From: Paguma larvata | Taxonomy: Eukaryota > Chordata > Mammalia > Carnivora > Viverridae | Assembly: GCA_030068075.1 (NCBI GenBank) | Contig: CM057827.1 | Coordinates: 70,260,500 to 70,324,499, forward strand | Length of the DNA stretch: 64,000 nucleotides | Direction: 5' to 3' | In this document: positions 44,630 to 55,476 of the stretch, piece by piece | How positions within the stretch are numbered: the first letter of the stretch is position 1 | Layout of the letters: every line of letters starts with the position of its first letter | Program-made: the position numbers and the translations under genes | Notes under the pieces: model-generated | Database searches by the model: none | What the model saw: only the letters and a program-made list of their open reading frames with translations | What the model was told of the DNA's origin: nothing

Positions 44630-45595
44630 TCAGTGTGATTTTGATTTGTATTTCCCTGATGATGAGTGACGTTGAGCATTGTTTCGTGTGTCTGTTGGCC
44701 ATCTGATGTCTTCTTTGGAGAAGTGTCTATTCATATCTTCCGCCCACTTCTTCACTGGATTATTTGTTTTTTGGGTGTGGAGTTTGGTAAGTTCTTTATA
44801 GATTTTAGATACTAGTCCTTTATCTGATATGTCATTTGCAATTATCCTTTCCCATTCCATCGGTTGCCTATTAGTTTTGTTGGTTGTTTCCTTTGCCATG
44901 CAGAAGCTTTTTATCTTGATAAGGTCCCAATAGTTCATTTTTGCTTTTACTTCCTTTGCCTTTGGAGATGTATTGAGTAAGAAATTGCTGCGGCTCAGGT
45001 CAAAAAGGTTTTTGCCTGCTTTCTCCTCTAAGATTTTGATGGTTTCCTGTCTCGCATTCAGGTCCTTCATCCATTTTGAGTTTATTTTTGTGAGTGGTGA
45101 GAGAAAGTGGTCTAGTTTCATTCTTCTGCATGTTGCTGTCCAGTTCTCCCAGCACCATTTGTTAAAGAGGCTGTCTTTTTTCCATTGGATACTCTTTCCT
45201 GCTTTGTCAAAGATTAGTTGGCCATATGCTTGTGGGTCCATTTTTGGGTTCTCTATTCTATTCCATTGGTCTAGGTGTCTGTTTTTGTGCCAATACCATA
45301 CTTTCTTGATGACTACTGCTTTGTAGTAGAGGTTAAAGTCTGGGATTGTGATGCCTCCCGCCTTGGTTTTATTCTTCAGTATTACTTTGGCTATTCGGGG
45401 TCTTTTGTGGTTCCATACAAATTTTAGGATTGTTTTCTCTAGCTTTGAGAAGAATGCTTGTGCAATTTTGATTGGGATTGCATTGAATGTGTGGATTTCT
45501 TTGGGTAGTATTGCCATTTTAACGATATTTATTCTTCCAATCCATGAGCATGGGGTGTTTTTCCATTTCCTTGTGTCTTCCTCAATTTCCTTCAT
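44630..45595 (-). pseudogene. L1 ORF2p C-terminal fragment (321 codons open)
   Basis: Open frame beginning [13 protein letters not shown] and running through [26 protein letters not shown] and [10 protein letters not shown], the region after the reverse-transcriptase domain of L1 ORF2. It breaks near 44640 and continues in another frame through [19 protein letters not shown] (the cysteine-rich CCHC-like zone) before the SINE. The endonuclease and reverse-transcriptase domains are absent through truncation, so it has no expected activity. Confidence 0.88.
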
Positions 45596-45827
45596 AAGTT
45601 TTTTATAATTTTCAGCATAGAGGTCTTTTACATCTTTGGTTAGGTTTATTCCTAGGTATTTTATGGTTCTTGGTGCAGTTGTAAATGGGATTAGCTTCTT
45701 TATTTCTCTTTCTGCTGCTTCATTGTTGGTGTATAGAAATAAATATATTTTAATTATAATTTTATAATTATAATTATAATTTTAAATATAATATTTAAAA
45801 ATATTTTCAAGAAAGCTTTGTAAATTT

Positions 45828-46059
45828 TTTTTATTTTTTTTAATGTTTATTTTTTTTTGAGAGAGAGACAGACAGACAGACAGACAGAGTATGAGCAGGG
45901 GAGGGGCACAGGCAGAGAGAGAGAGACACAGAATCTGAAACAGGCTCCAGGCTCTGAGCTGTCAGCATGGAGCCCGACGTGGCGCTCAAACTCAGGAATG
46001 GTGAGATCGTGACCTGAGCCAAAGTCGGGCGCTCAACCGACTGAGCCACCCAGGCACCC
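45828..46059 (-). mobile_element. Felid SINE inside the hAT element
   Basis: 20-base duplication with one mismatch, at 45808-45827 and 46060-46079; includes a (GACA)n run. Confidence 0.92.
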
Positions 46060-46179
46060 CAAGAAAGCTCTGTAAATTTTGCCGTTTTATCAGAAATTGT
46101 TAAGGTGTAATAGGATTTCATTCTAACACATAAAATCATTTATTTACATTATATTTTTCCTGATACTCAGGATTCATCA

Positions 46180-47715
46180 TTGGCTTAAGAAAGATACATT
46201 AGAAGACTTGCTTCCTCAACCCACAGCTGCACCATATATGTCTAAAAACACTGGAAAAGATGAAAATGGGATATCAGAGAGCTCTCTGACTAGCGGAAGG
46301 GAAGGATGTACTAAGAGATTGTGCAAAACTAAGTAAGAAACAAATATATGAAAAGGGCACCTGAGTGACTCAGTCGGTTAAGCATCCGACTTCGGCTCAG
46401 GTCATGACCTCACAGCTCCTGAGTTCGAGCCCCGTGTCTGGCTCTGTGCTGACCGTTCAGAGCCCGGAGACTGCTTCGGATTCTGTGCCTCCCTCTCTCT
46501 CTGCCTCTCCCCTGCTTGCGCTCTGTCTCTTTCTCTCTCTCAAAAATAATAAATAAACGTTAAAAAAAACTTTTTAAAGAAATAAAAATATGATGAAATC
46601 TAGATGTCCCTCCACTCTGTAGATATTAGCAGTTTATCTTATTCTGTGTTATACAACAGAACATAATGAATAGTATTCTAGCAGTAGGGAAGAGGCAGCA
46701 TCATTTCGAGAGGAGTCACTCAGAGTTTAGAGAAAAAGGAACTGCCTATTTTAAATGTAGACATGATGAGCTCTCTAAAAGCCAAAAAAAATTTTCCTAG
46801 AGCTTTTCAAAGTAGAAATGAAAAAGTCACTGAAGTATCTTACAGGATAAGTTATCACATTGCATTAGCTGGAGAAGTGCACACAACAGTTGAGAGATTA
46901 TAAAGCCTGGTGCACAGACATTGCCCAATGTCCTGCCGGAGGAAGTCGATGAAAGAAATCCTGGCCACTGTCACTTTCATTGGTACAGTCACTTGCTCGC
47001 TAACTCAGAGATTTGGTTGCCAACATGAAGACCGCGTTCATCTCTTGTCTGAAGAAGGGTGCTTTTGCCTCACAAATGGATGAATCAACATACATGGGGG
47101 CTTCTTGCTGTCTTGTATTTATCCCACGTGGGCAAGGACTAGTCATGAAAGATCTTTTGTGTGAAAGCACGGCAACAAACACAGGTGGTGGGGAGATGTT
47201 CAGTGTTGACTAACTTTCTTGAATCTCATGGTTGCTCCTGAAAGAACGGTTTGGGGGTTTCCACTGCTGCCTCAGAGCAATGGTGGCTCAAGGTGCTGGC
47301 GCTCCGCATAGTAAGGCAGTGGCACCCAGCTGTCCAGGTAGGGCACTGCGTTCCTTACTGCCACATAATAGCAGTTCAGGAAAGCAAGCCAGTTTCACTT
47401 AAGATTATCGTCTTTAATCTTGATTCTTCAGAACTCACCTTTTTTAACATTTTTGGTGAAGAAATGGGAAGTTTCTGCTGCATGCTGAAGGGTGATGGTT
47501 ACCACAAGAATAAGCCCTCGTGCAGTCATTTGAGACGTGAGCTGAACCAGCTGCCTTTTTCACGTAACTCCATTTTTACTAGAAAGAACGACTGACAAAA
47601 TATGATTATCCAGATTCAGGGATTTGGCAGATGTTTTCTCAAAACCGAACAAGGCAGACTATCACCTTCAAGGAGAATAATTGCCAACATTTCCTGCCAT
47701 CGATATAATGCAAAC
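46180..47715 (+). pseudogene. Decayed BED-finger hAT transposase (ZBED5/SCAND3-like)
   Basis: Reading across several frames gives a degraded hAT transposase in family order. A WLKK-type N terminus is near 46185. A BED zinc-finger remnant (RQHHFERSHSEF) is near 46695. The segment ISYHIA..GEVHTTVERLIKPGA is near 46850-46910. The catalytic-domain hallmark FASQMDEST is near 47065-47095, followed by LLCES and GCSWKN. KPVSLK and FNIFGEEMGS lie near 47385-47475. Domestic relatives of this family in mammals are ZBED5, SCAND3/ZBED9 and FAM200. Multiple stops and frameshifts and a SINE at 46352-46576 make it non-functional. The flanking terminal repeats show it is the coding part of a transposon copy, not a retrocopy of a host gene. 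Confidence 0.72.
46352..46576 (+). mobile_element. Felid SINE inside the transposase relic
   Basis: Imperfect 17-base duplication (15 matches) at 46335-46351 and 46577-46593. Confidence 0.9.
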
Positions 47716-48237
47716 TTTCCAGCAGGAGTTAGAAAGTTCCTCAAGAAATTAAAAATAGAACTACCACATGATCCAGCACTCCCACTTCTGGAGAAATATC
47801 CAAAGGAAATAAAACCATTATCTTGAAGAGAAACCTATACTCCTGTGTTCATTACAGCATATGATCACTATAGTCAAGGTGTGGAAACAACCTAAGTGTC
47901 CATCAGAGGATGAATGGGACAGTACACACACGATACTACCGCCTCGAAAATGAAGGAAACATTGTCATTTGTGACAACACGAAGTGAAATAAGCCAGACA
48001 GGAAAACAAGTGCTCAACGGTATCACTTATATGTGGAATCTGGAAAAAAAAAAAATGTAAACTCAAAGAAACAGAGAGTAAAAAAAGTGGTTTCCCGAGG
48101 CTGGGGTGGGGAAATAGAGGTTGCTAAAAAGGTATAAACTTTCAGTTATAAGATGAGTAAGTTTTGAGGCTCTAACATACAGCATGGTGACCGTAGCTGA
48201 TAACACTGTAGTCTATCATTGAAATCTACTAAAAGAG

Positions 48238-48451
48238 GGGCGCCTGGGTGGCTCAGTCGGTTAAGCGGCTGACTTCAGCTCAGGTCATGATCTCATGGTC
48301 TGTGAGTTCGAGCCCCGCGTCGGGCTCTGTGCTGACGGCTCAGAGCCTGGAGCCTGCTTCAGATTCTGTGTCTCCCTCTCTCTCTGCCCTCCCCCTGCTC
48401 ATATGCTATTCTCTATGTCTCTCAAAAATAAATAAATGTTAAAAAAAAAAA
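48238..48451 (+). mobile_element. Felid SINE with 17-base duplication
   Basis: Perfect GAAATCTACTAAAAGAG at 48221-48237 and 48452-48468, and near-consensus body: probably a young copy. Confidence 0.94.
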
Positions 48452-48631
48452 GAAATCTACTAAAAGAGTAGAACTTAAATATTCTCACACACACACAAAA
48501 AGATAACTATGTGAAATGAGAGGTGTGTTAATTAACTCCATGGGACAAGCCCTCTCATAATGTATACATAACTCTCATAGTGTATACATGTATCAAATCG
48601 CCATGCGGTACACTTCACAATCTTACAATCT

Positions 48632-48850
48632 TGAGGGCACCTGGGTGGCTCAATTGGTTAAGCGCCCAACTTCAGCTCAGGTCATGATCTCATGGTCTGT
48701 GAGTTGGAGCTCCGCATTGGGCTCTGTGCTGAGAACTCGGAGCCTGGAGCCTGCTTCGGATTCTATGTCTCCCTCTCTCTCTCTCTGCCCCTCCCCCGCT
48801 TGCACTCTGTCTCTCTCAAAAATAAATGAATATTTTAAAAAACTTTTTAA
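48632..48850 (+). mobile_element. Felid tRNA-Lys SINE
   Basis: Second SINE in the L1MA-like 3' end; flanked by ATCTTACAAT. Confidence 0.92.
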
Positions 48851-49053
48851 TAAAAATATAAATAAATATCTTACAATTTTATTTGTCAATTATACCTCAA
48901 GAAAGCTGGAAAATATTTATGTGACCAAACAATGGGTTTATTATTTTTAATAAATAATACATATTTTTAAATGTCTCAGGTTTTATTTCTATTATAGTAA
49001 ATAGTGACAGATATTCAGAGTCCTCAATAATTTTTCAGAACATATGGAGGCCT

Positions 49054-49263
49054 TGGGGTGCCTGGGTGGCTCAGTCAGTTGAACTTCTCACTTGACTTTG
49101 GCTCAGGTCATGACCCTCATGTAGGGCTCCACACTAAGCTCAGAGCTTGCTTAAGATTCTCTCTCTCTCCTTCTGCCCCCCTCCCCTGCTTGCTCTCTCT
49201 CTCTCTCTCATATATATATTATATATTATATATATATACACACATATAACTTAAAAACAAAAA
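49054..49263 (+). mobile_element. Felid SINE near the hAT right end
   Basis: Shortened body followed by a TA-rich tract (49210-49248); flanks share AGAACATATRG. Confidence 0.88.
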
Positions 49264-49310
49264 AGAACATATAGGGGTCCTGGGGCAGAAAAGTTGGAGA
49301 ATGCCACCTG

Positions 49311-49430
49311 CCTTAGTTTATTTAAATATTCCCCTATTGATGGGAATTTTGATGGTTTCCTTATTTTCCTACAAGCAATGCTGTAATAAGCATCTTTGTA
49401 CATATCTCTTTGTACACAATACAAGAAAAA
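49311..49430 (-). mobile_element. L1M 3' fragment, right half
   Basis: Carries the next L1M 3' blocks (TTTATTTAAATATTCCCCTATTGATGG, then CAATGCTGTAATAAGC), in register with the fragment ending at 43269. Confidence 0.6.
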
Positions 49431-50814
49431 CTTTCTAATGAAGAAAAGCATTCTTCATTTAAATCAAGGTGGTTAGTGGTTACCATTGGTCTCTCTGATT
49501 TGTGGGTAAGAATGAAAGGCCAGGGTACCAGGGCCCTTTGGACGCTGGATGTGGATAAACCAGGAACGCCCTGGGATTGTCACCGTCAACAGAAAGCACA
49601 GTCAGAAAGGCTATGCTGGCCCCACTCTGACGAGGCCTGCAGAATCGGACACAGTGACACCAGCACAGGCCAACAGAAGACATCGCTGACAGAATGAGAA
49701 TATTCACACTCTTAGCACAAGGATTTCTCTCAAATGGAGGTGAAGATACCATCCTGATTTACTGCAGTGGTTTCGTCAGGTAACATCTGTGAAGCGCCCA
49801 GCAGCGCTTGCAACCATCCCAGGCATCAATCAAATAGCAATTCCCTTTCCCCCGCTTACCCCTTCATTGTATGGCCTGTCTCAATACTTCTGGACACCTA
49901 ATACCGGAGCACAGAGAAGGCCCGGTCCCAAACTCCCCGCTGGGGAGTATGCAATGACAGGAAGATGCAGTCTCTTGCCCTACAAAAGACCTAGAAGGAA
50001 ATCTGCTGACATCACCCCAGATTCCCTGAGGCCCCTTTGGGGAGGGTTCCATTTTCACTCAGGTTTCAACCTATTTCCCAGCCTGTACCTGCCTGAAACT
50101 TCCTGAAGCCATGCCCCCCTCTCCTCCCCCGCAGCCTTCCTGCCCTGTCTCTCAGATCTGAGCCGCCCACTCTGCCACCTGAGGGGCAGAGGAGTAAGGT
50201 CCCTTGACAAGAACTCTCCACAGATCTTGATCGCCCAGGTCCTGTCCAAGGGAAATTACTCAGGGAACAGGGTCCCCACACACCCATCCGTTCCTGCCAG
50301 TCCCCACGGGCAAGAAGGTCCAACCTCCTCTTCTGGAAAACTCTTACCCTAACTAAAGATCTGTCAAAGCCTGTTTACCCCCCAGGACCTTCCTCAGTTG
50401 AATACAGGCCAGGCTTCTGGAGATTACAGGTCATTAGCGAAATGATTGAAAACATCTCCTAAATACCAAGGACCTTCAGGAGATTTTTATCCTCATCCTC
50501 CGCTTTCTGGAGGATATAGTGTCCCTATCAATTCTAGGTATTGACTCCACAAATTGTTGCAGAGCCATGAATTATTCTTTAGGAATCAGCGAGATGTTTA
50601 TTTCACAACGTAATATATGGAATGTCCTGGGGTTCTGCTCACCCTCGGTGCTCCCCACCGCTCCTGGGTTCCCAGCGCCAGATACATCTGGTAAGTCAGC
50701 CTCCTCCGAAACCTCGTATGTACACAAAAGTTCACTGAAAAGGGAGCACAGATTTAAAGGTAAAACATAAAACTATAAAACTTTTAGAAGAAAGTAGACT
50801 CTTCCTTAGTCTGT
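49431..50814. other. No gene recognised
   Basis: Unassigned intergenic sequence between the L1M relic and an L1 ORF2 fragment. Confidence 0.5.
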
Positions 50815-51100
50815 CAATACGGTAAATAAGATGGGTTGTATTTTGAATACTGAATGAACCCTTGCATCCTTGGTTGGTCATGATATATAATGATTTTTAT
50901 ATGTTGCTGAATTCTATTTGGTAGTATTTGGCTAAGGGTTTTTGCGTATATATTCAGGGATATTGGGCTATAGTTTTCTTTTTCCTTTTTTAAATTATTG
51001 TCTTTTTCTGATTTTAGTATCAAGATCATACTAGCTTCATAAAATAAGTTGGGGAACTTTTCTCTCCTTTTCCATTTCTATAAGAGATTATGTCTAACTG
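50815..51100 (-). mobile_element. L1 ORF2 reverse-transcriptase-domain fragment
   Basis: The minus-strand translation shows a degraded [27 protein letters not shown] block, typical of the start of the L1 reverse-transcriptase domain. It is inactive. Confidence 0.7.
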
Positions 51101-51145
51101 GTCCTGTATACCATGCTTCAGAGGAAAAGATCCATCTGTCTCTCT

Positions 51146-51208
51146 CCTTCCCTTCCTTCCTTCCTTCCTTCCTTCCTTCCTTCCTTCCTTCCTTCCTTCC
51201 TTCCTTCC
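51146..51208 (+). repeat. (CCTT)n microsatellite
   Basis: About 15 tetranucleotide units, nearly pure; likely highly polymorphic. Confidence 0.95.
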
Positions 51209-51309
51209 ACATAGTTAATGATTATGTTGAGGAGGCAAGCCACTTATTTAATAAAAGGCTCAATTCCGTCCTATTTGTTTTTATGTTTCCATAGTAGAAG
51301 TATTGCTTT

Positions 51310-51545
51310 TACTATGTCAGAAACTATTCTAAGTACTTTGTAAGCATTAATTCTTTTAATCCTCATAAAACCACTATTTGTATGTGCTATGAGGTAAGTG
51401 CTATGACTATCCCTATTACAGTTGATAAAACCGAGTCACAGAGAAATAACGTAACTTAGGCAAGGTCAGGGAGCTAATAAATGGCAGGGTCAGGATTTCA
51501 CCTCAGGTACCTGTTCTTTTAGCCACAGTACCCTTCTGCCTGTGG
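51310..51545 (+). mobile_element. MIR SINE
   Basis: CTTTTAATCCTCATAAAACC, AAAACCGAGTCACAGAG and GGCAGGGTCAGGATTTC. Confidence 0.7.
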
Positions 51546-51879
51546 GCACATTAGCATTCTTATCACGCCTAAGTGATTTGCCCAACTGAACTCAGCCAAA
51601 GTAGGACTCTTGATTCCCACCCACCCTAAAATCTGTCTTTCCACATCTCCCTATCCCAGGAGGGTGTTCCGACCAAAACTTTGAGACTTGCCCTTGAGTT
51701 TTCCCTTCGCCTTATCTCCCTCATTCAATCCGTCAGCGACTCCTGTTGATTTCACCTGCAAAACACATGTCAAATCCTCACCTCCTCTGTCATCCATGCC
51801 ACCATTGCAGGAGTCTCCTAATTGACCCAAACCCTCCGAAACCATTCTCCCTCTACCCTGCAGCTAGAATTATCTTTTT

Positions 51880-51954
51880 CTTTTTTTATTCTTTTTAAAT
51901 AATTTATTTTCAAATTGGTTTCCATATAACACCCAGTGCTCATCTCAACAAGTG
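51880..51954 (-). mobile_element. Minimal 75-bp L1 3' insertion
   Basis: Only the last part of the L1 3' UTR (same as at 43720-43790), flanked by a perfect 15-base duplication, TAGAATTATCTTTTT, at 51865-51879 and 51955-51969. It interrupts an L2 element. Confidence 0.85.
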
Positions 51955-52325
51955 TAGAATTATCTTTTTAAAAAGACCTCTCTTCTGGTTAAAGCCCTCC
52001 AATGTCTTCCCACCGCACTTAGAATCAAAACTTAAATTCTTTCCCCATCTTGCCAAGCCCCGCAGAATCTGGCTCCCAGGAATCTCTGAGACCATCTCTT
52101 CTCCTCTCCCCTTGGCCCACATGCTCTGGCTTACAGGCCTTTTCCTGCCCCAGACCCGCCAGCTCAGGCCTGCCTTCATAGCTTTTGCATTTGCCGTTCC
52201 CTGAAAACTCTTCCCACCTGCATGTCATGGTCCCTAACTGTCGCCTCCTCATAGCGACTTTCCCTGATCCTCTGGTACAAGGTAGACTCTCAGAAGCACT
52301 TCTCCTACCATTCTCTTTTCTTTCT

Positions 52326-52535
52326 TTTTTTGGATGTTTGTTTATTTTTGGGAGAGAGAGAGAGAGACAGAGAGACAGAGTGTGAGCAGGGGAAGGGGCA
52401 GAGAGAGGATCCAAAGCAGACTCCAGGCTCTGAGCTGTCAGCACAGAGCCTGGTGTGGGGCTCAAACTCACAAACCATGAGATCACGACCTGAAGTCGGA
52501 TGCGCGCTTAACTGACTGAGTCACCTAGGTGCCCC
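52326..52535 (-). mobile_element. Felid SINE inside L2
   Basis: Reverse orientation; flanked by CTCTTTTCTTT. Confidence 0.9.
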
Positions 52536-52610
52536 TCTTTTCTTTTCTTCTTCTTCTTCTTCTTTTTATTTATTTATTTATTTATTTATGTATTTATTTA
52601 TTTATTTATT

Positions 52611-53275
52611 TTTGAGGTATCATTAACATCCGGTGTTATATTAGTTTCAGGTGTGCAATGGAATACTCACTAGTTCTACACACTACTTAGTGCTCCTGGT
52701 GAGAATGAATCCCCTTCACCTAATTCACCCTCCACCCACCTTCCCTCTGGCAACCACAAGTTCATTCTCTGTATTTAAGTCTGTTGTCTCTTTTTTCCCT
52801 TTGGTCGTGGGTTTATTTTGTTTCTTCAATTCTGCATAAGTGAAATCATGTGGTATTTGCCTTTCCCTGACCGACTTGTTTCTCTTAGCATAATACTCTC
52901 TGGCTCCCTCCACGTCATTGCAAATGGCAGGATTTCATTCTTTTTATGACTGAGTAATATTCCATTGTGTATATATATATATATACCACATCTTCTTTAT
53001 CCATTCATCGGCTGGTGGACACTTGGACTCCTCCTGTATCTTGGCTACTGTAAATAATGCTGCCATAAACGTAGGGGTGCATAGATTTTTTTTGAATTCG
53101 TGTTTTCATTTTCTTTGGGAAACGACCCAATAGTGGAATTACTAGATCATATGGTATTTCTATTTTTAATTTTTTTAAGAAACCTCCACACTGGTTTCCA
53201 CTGTGGCGGCACCAATTTTCTTTTCCACCAACAGCACACGGGGATTCCTTTCTCTCCACATCCCTGCCAATCTTT
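52611..53275 (-). mobile_element. L1 3' end inserted in L2
   Basis: Minus-strand L1 from its 3' UTR (with an A-rich tail seen as (TTTA)n and (TTC)n at 52545-52613) to the end of ORF2 (CAGATTTCATTC-like and CCACACTGGTTTCC blocks). Confidence 0.8.
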
Positions 53276-53374
53276 TATTTCCTTCATAGCACTTACCACT
53301 GCCTAATCTTTCTTCTTTATTACCTCCCCTACTAGGACGCAAGCTCTGCAAAAACTTAATTACTTAATAATAAG

Positions 53375-53590
53375 TAATGCTTATGTAGCAGTTATTCTAA
53401 GCTCTCTACACATGTACGTTCACTTAATCCTCACCGTGATCCTGAATCCCTCCACGATTCAGAAGATGCATCTCAGGTACAGAGAGGCAAAGCAACTTGC
53501 CCAGGGGTCACACCGCTTGTCAGCCGTGAAGCTGGCATACAGTAGCCCACGTAGTCCGGCTGTGAGGTGTGTGCTTTAACCTCCTACTTT
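53375..53590 (+). mobile_element. MIR SINE inserted in L2
   Basis: CACTTAATCCTCACCGTG, CAGAGAGGCAAAGCAACTTG, then CAGCCGTGAAGCTGG. L2 sequence resumes on both sides. Confidence 0.65.
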
Positions 53591-53969
53591 ATGACCGTCA
53601 AGAGAGTGGGGCCCTTATTTGTATTGTTCTCTGCTATGTCTATAGCACCTCTAACAGTGCCTGGCAGAGAAAAAGCACCTAGTAATGCCTGTAGGTAAGC
53701 AAATGAATGCTGCATATCTAGTTTAAAGATGAGCCTGCTTTCGAGCCAGACCGGCCTGACTCCAAACCCTCACTTTCCGGAGTATAGGAATTGGAGAATT
53801 ACAAGGTTCAAATCCGAAATTCATTGAAATTTGCTATCTCCCCTAAAGATGTTTACCGTATCCTGGGAAATGCATCTGCAAATGACAAAGAAGCAAGGTA
53901 GCAAAATATAAGGACCACAAGTGAGGTTCTGCTCAGGGGGTGATAGCTTTTACCTGAAGGCCAGGGAAC

Positions 53970-54621
53970 TGTTAGAAAGAAAACTGCAGGCCCCAAATGG
54001 TGTCACTTGGGCCTAGTCCCCAAACCAGGGCTTAATACCTGACCTAACTGGAGTTTCAACTTCTTAACAGTGAGGGATCTTCTGATCAGTATCAGTGAAT
54101 GTGCCTCGTGGGGCCTCTCCCTCTCTGCCCCCTACCAAACTGAGGTAATCTGCAAGATAAGACCCTCTGCGGTCTGCTAAGGGGAAACTACTGGGCCTCA
54201 CACAATCCTTCTATTGTGTGAATGCTAGTAACATTCTTGCCCCACCCTCCTTCCTATGAAAACCTTCCAGTTTGTACTTGTCCTCAGAGCCCCCTCTACT
54301 TCCTAGATGGGATGCTGTCCAATTTTTGAATTGTTTAATAAAGCCAATTTAGGTCTTCAAATTTATTCAGCTGAATTTTGTATTTTATTTTATTTATTTA
54401 TTTTTAGCGTTTATTTATTTTTGAGCAAGAATGAGCATGAGTGGGGGCGGGGGAGAGAGAGGGGGAGACACAGAATCTGAATCAGGCTCTAGGTACTGAG
54501 CTGCCAGCACAGAGCCTGACGCGGGGCTCAAACTAACGAGCTGTGAGATCATGACCTGAGCCAAAGTCAGATGCTCAACCGACTGAGCCACCCAGGCGCC
54601 CTGGAATTTTGTATTTTAACA
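53970..54621 (+). repeat. 5' LTR of the ERV1-like provirus
   Basis: About 420 bases of LTR plus a minus-strand SINE (54388-54603). AATAAA at 54337-54342 is intact. The sequence after the CA end (TTGGTGGCAGC) occupies the primer-binding position but I could not match it to a tRNA. Confidence 0.6.
54388..54603 (-). mobile_element. Felid SINE in the 5' LTR
   Basis: 15-base duplication GAATTTTGTATTTTA at 54373-54387 and 54604-54618. Confidence 0.93.
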
Positions 54622-55245
54622 GATTGGTGGCAGCATTAGGAGGATTTGAAGCAAACTGGTGACAGCATTTGAGGGCAATGAGAAACACAGGGGTGGTGCC
54701 CCAAGAACCCTTTTGAGTTCACTGTCTTTCTCCCCATGAGGGCCATTGGTAAGTCCTCGGGGTTTCAAATCCTCTTGACGCGTTCTGGCTACCGATCTCA
54801 TTGGCTTTCCAGCCCAGGGTTAATGGGCCAGTGTAGACTGACGGAAGGCCCTACCTGAGTGCCGTTCCTTAATCCTTGGTTCAGTCCATAATTCTACACT
54901 GGAACTCGGTCCCAGTTCCAGCCCAGAGTCCCCCTTTACTGGGGTTCGTTGGGTTAGCTCTGTCCCCATTTCCAGTCTGTAGTCTCCATAATGGAGTCAA
55001 CTGGGTTGGTCCATGTTGACAATTGCACGGTCTTCTCTTGGCCAGTCTGCAGTGACATGTTTTGGTGACTGAGGTGAGTGACGATTTGTTTGCACATGTT
55101 TGTCTTGTTTCGTGTAGCTAAAAGCCACCCCTAGTGGGGATCTCAGAGGCCAAACGCTGCAAAAATTGGGCCCAGGGTTGAGCATTTAAGAGCTGTTAGA
55201 ACACTTCTCACCTCACTCAGACTCCCGTGTTAGGATAAGCTGGTT

Positions 55246-55476
55246 GGGGCACCTGAGTGGCTCAGTTGGTTAAACGTCTGGCTTCAGCTCAGGTCATGAT
55301 CTCGCAGTCTGTGAGTTCGGGCCCCACACCGGGCTCTGTGCTGACAGCTCAGAGCCTGGAGCCTGCTTCAGATTCTGTGTCTCCCCCTCTCTCTGCCCCT
55401 CCTCTGCTTGTGCTCTGTCTCTCTCTCTCTATCTCATAAATAAACATTAAAAAAAAAGTCTCTTTAAAAAAAAAAA
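55246..55476 (+). mobile_element. Felid SINE in the provirus interior
   Basis: Perfect AGGATAAGCTGGTT at 55232-55245 and 55477-55490. Confidence 0.94.

Larger units (their letters stand above)
43699..45785 (-). mobile_element. 5'-truncated felid L1 (3' UTR and ORF2 C-terminal part)
   Basis: Minus-strand L1 with its 3' UTR near 43715-44040 and ORF2 C-terminal coding sequence to about 45740. A 14-base direct repeat flanks it (43685-43698 and 45786-45799). An AT-rich stretch of about 45 bases separates recognisable L1 from the right repeat. It is interrupted by a SINE at 44233-44461. L1 similarity stops within ORF2, so it is dead on arrival. Confidence 0.85.
47735..48916 (+). mobile_element. 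L1MA-like 3' end inside the hAT element, with two SINEs
   Basis: Starts at AAATTAAAAATAGAACTACC (end of ORF2), passes GAAATAAGCCAGACAGG, and ends at CAATTATACCTCAAGAAAGCTGG. It is interrupted by SINEs at 48238-48451 and 48632-48850. hAT sequence resumes directly after it. Confidence 0.75.
43270..49310 (+). mobile_element. Ancient hAT DNA transposon, broken up by later insertions
   Basis: The left end reads like the hAT start (TTCCCAAAGC...), followed by the non-coding zone with GAGGTCAAAATTATTTTCAT. The right end has TCCTCAATAATTTTT and a degraded inverted copy near 49275-49310. Flanks 43262-43269 and 49311-49318 agree at 6 of 8 bases (CTTA core), as expected for an old 8-bp hAT duplication. 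The surviving pieces are 43270-43684, 45800-45827, 46060-46351, 46577-47734, 48917-49053 and 49264-49310. Everything between is younger L1 or SINE. The exact family name (Charlie, Buster or Zaphod group) is not certain. Confidence 0.7.
51700..53705 (+). mobile_element. L2 LINE, interrupted four times
   Basis: Consecutive L2 segments at 51700-51879, 51970-52325, 53276-53374 and 53591-53705 read in order, ending in CACCTCTAACAGTGCCTGGCAG. Between them sit the 75-bp L1, a SINE, the 665-bp L1 and an MIR. Confidence 0.7.

Noticed and set aside
46180..47715. Novel host gene or retrocopy of SCAND3/ZBED5
   Set aside because: Transposon ends and an 8-bp-like duplication surround it, and the frame is broken, so a transposon relic is the simpler reading.
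48238..48320. tRNA-like A and B boxes in SINE heads
   Set aside because: They derive from tRNA-Lys within retroposons; no intact cloverleaf or independent tRNA gene.
51146..51208. Regular repeat array as a possible CRISPR
   Set aside because: Pure CCTT tetranucleotide microsatellite without spacers, in a mammalian genome.
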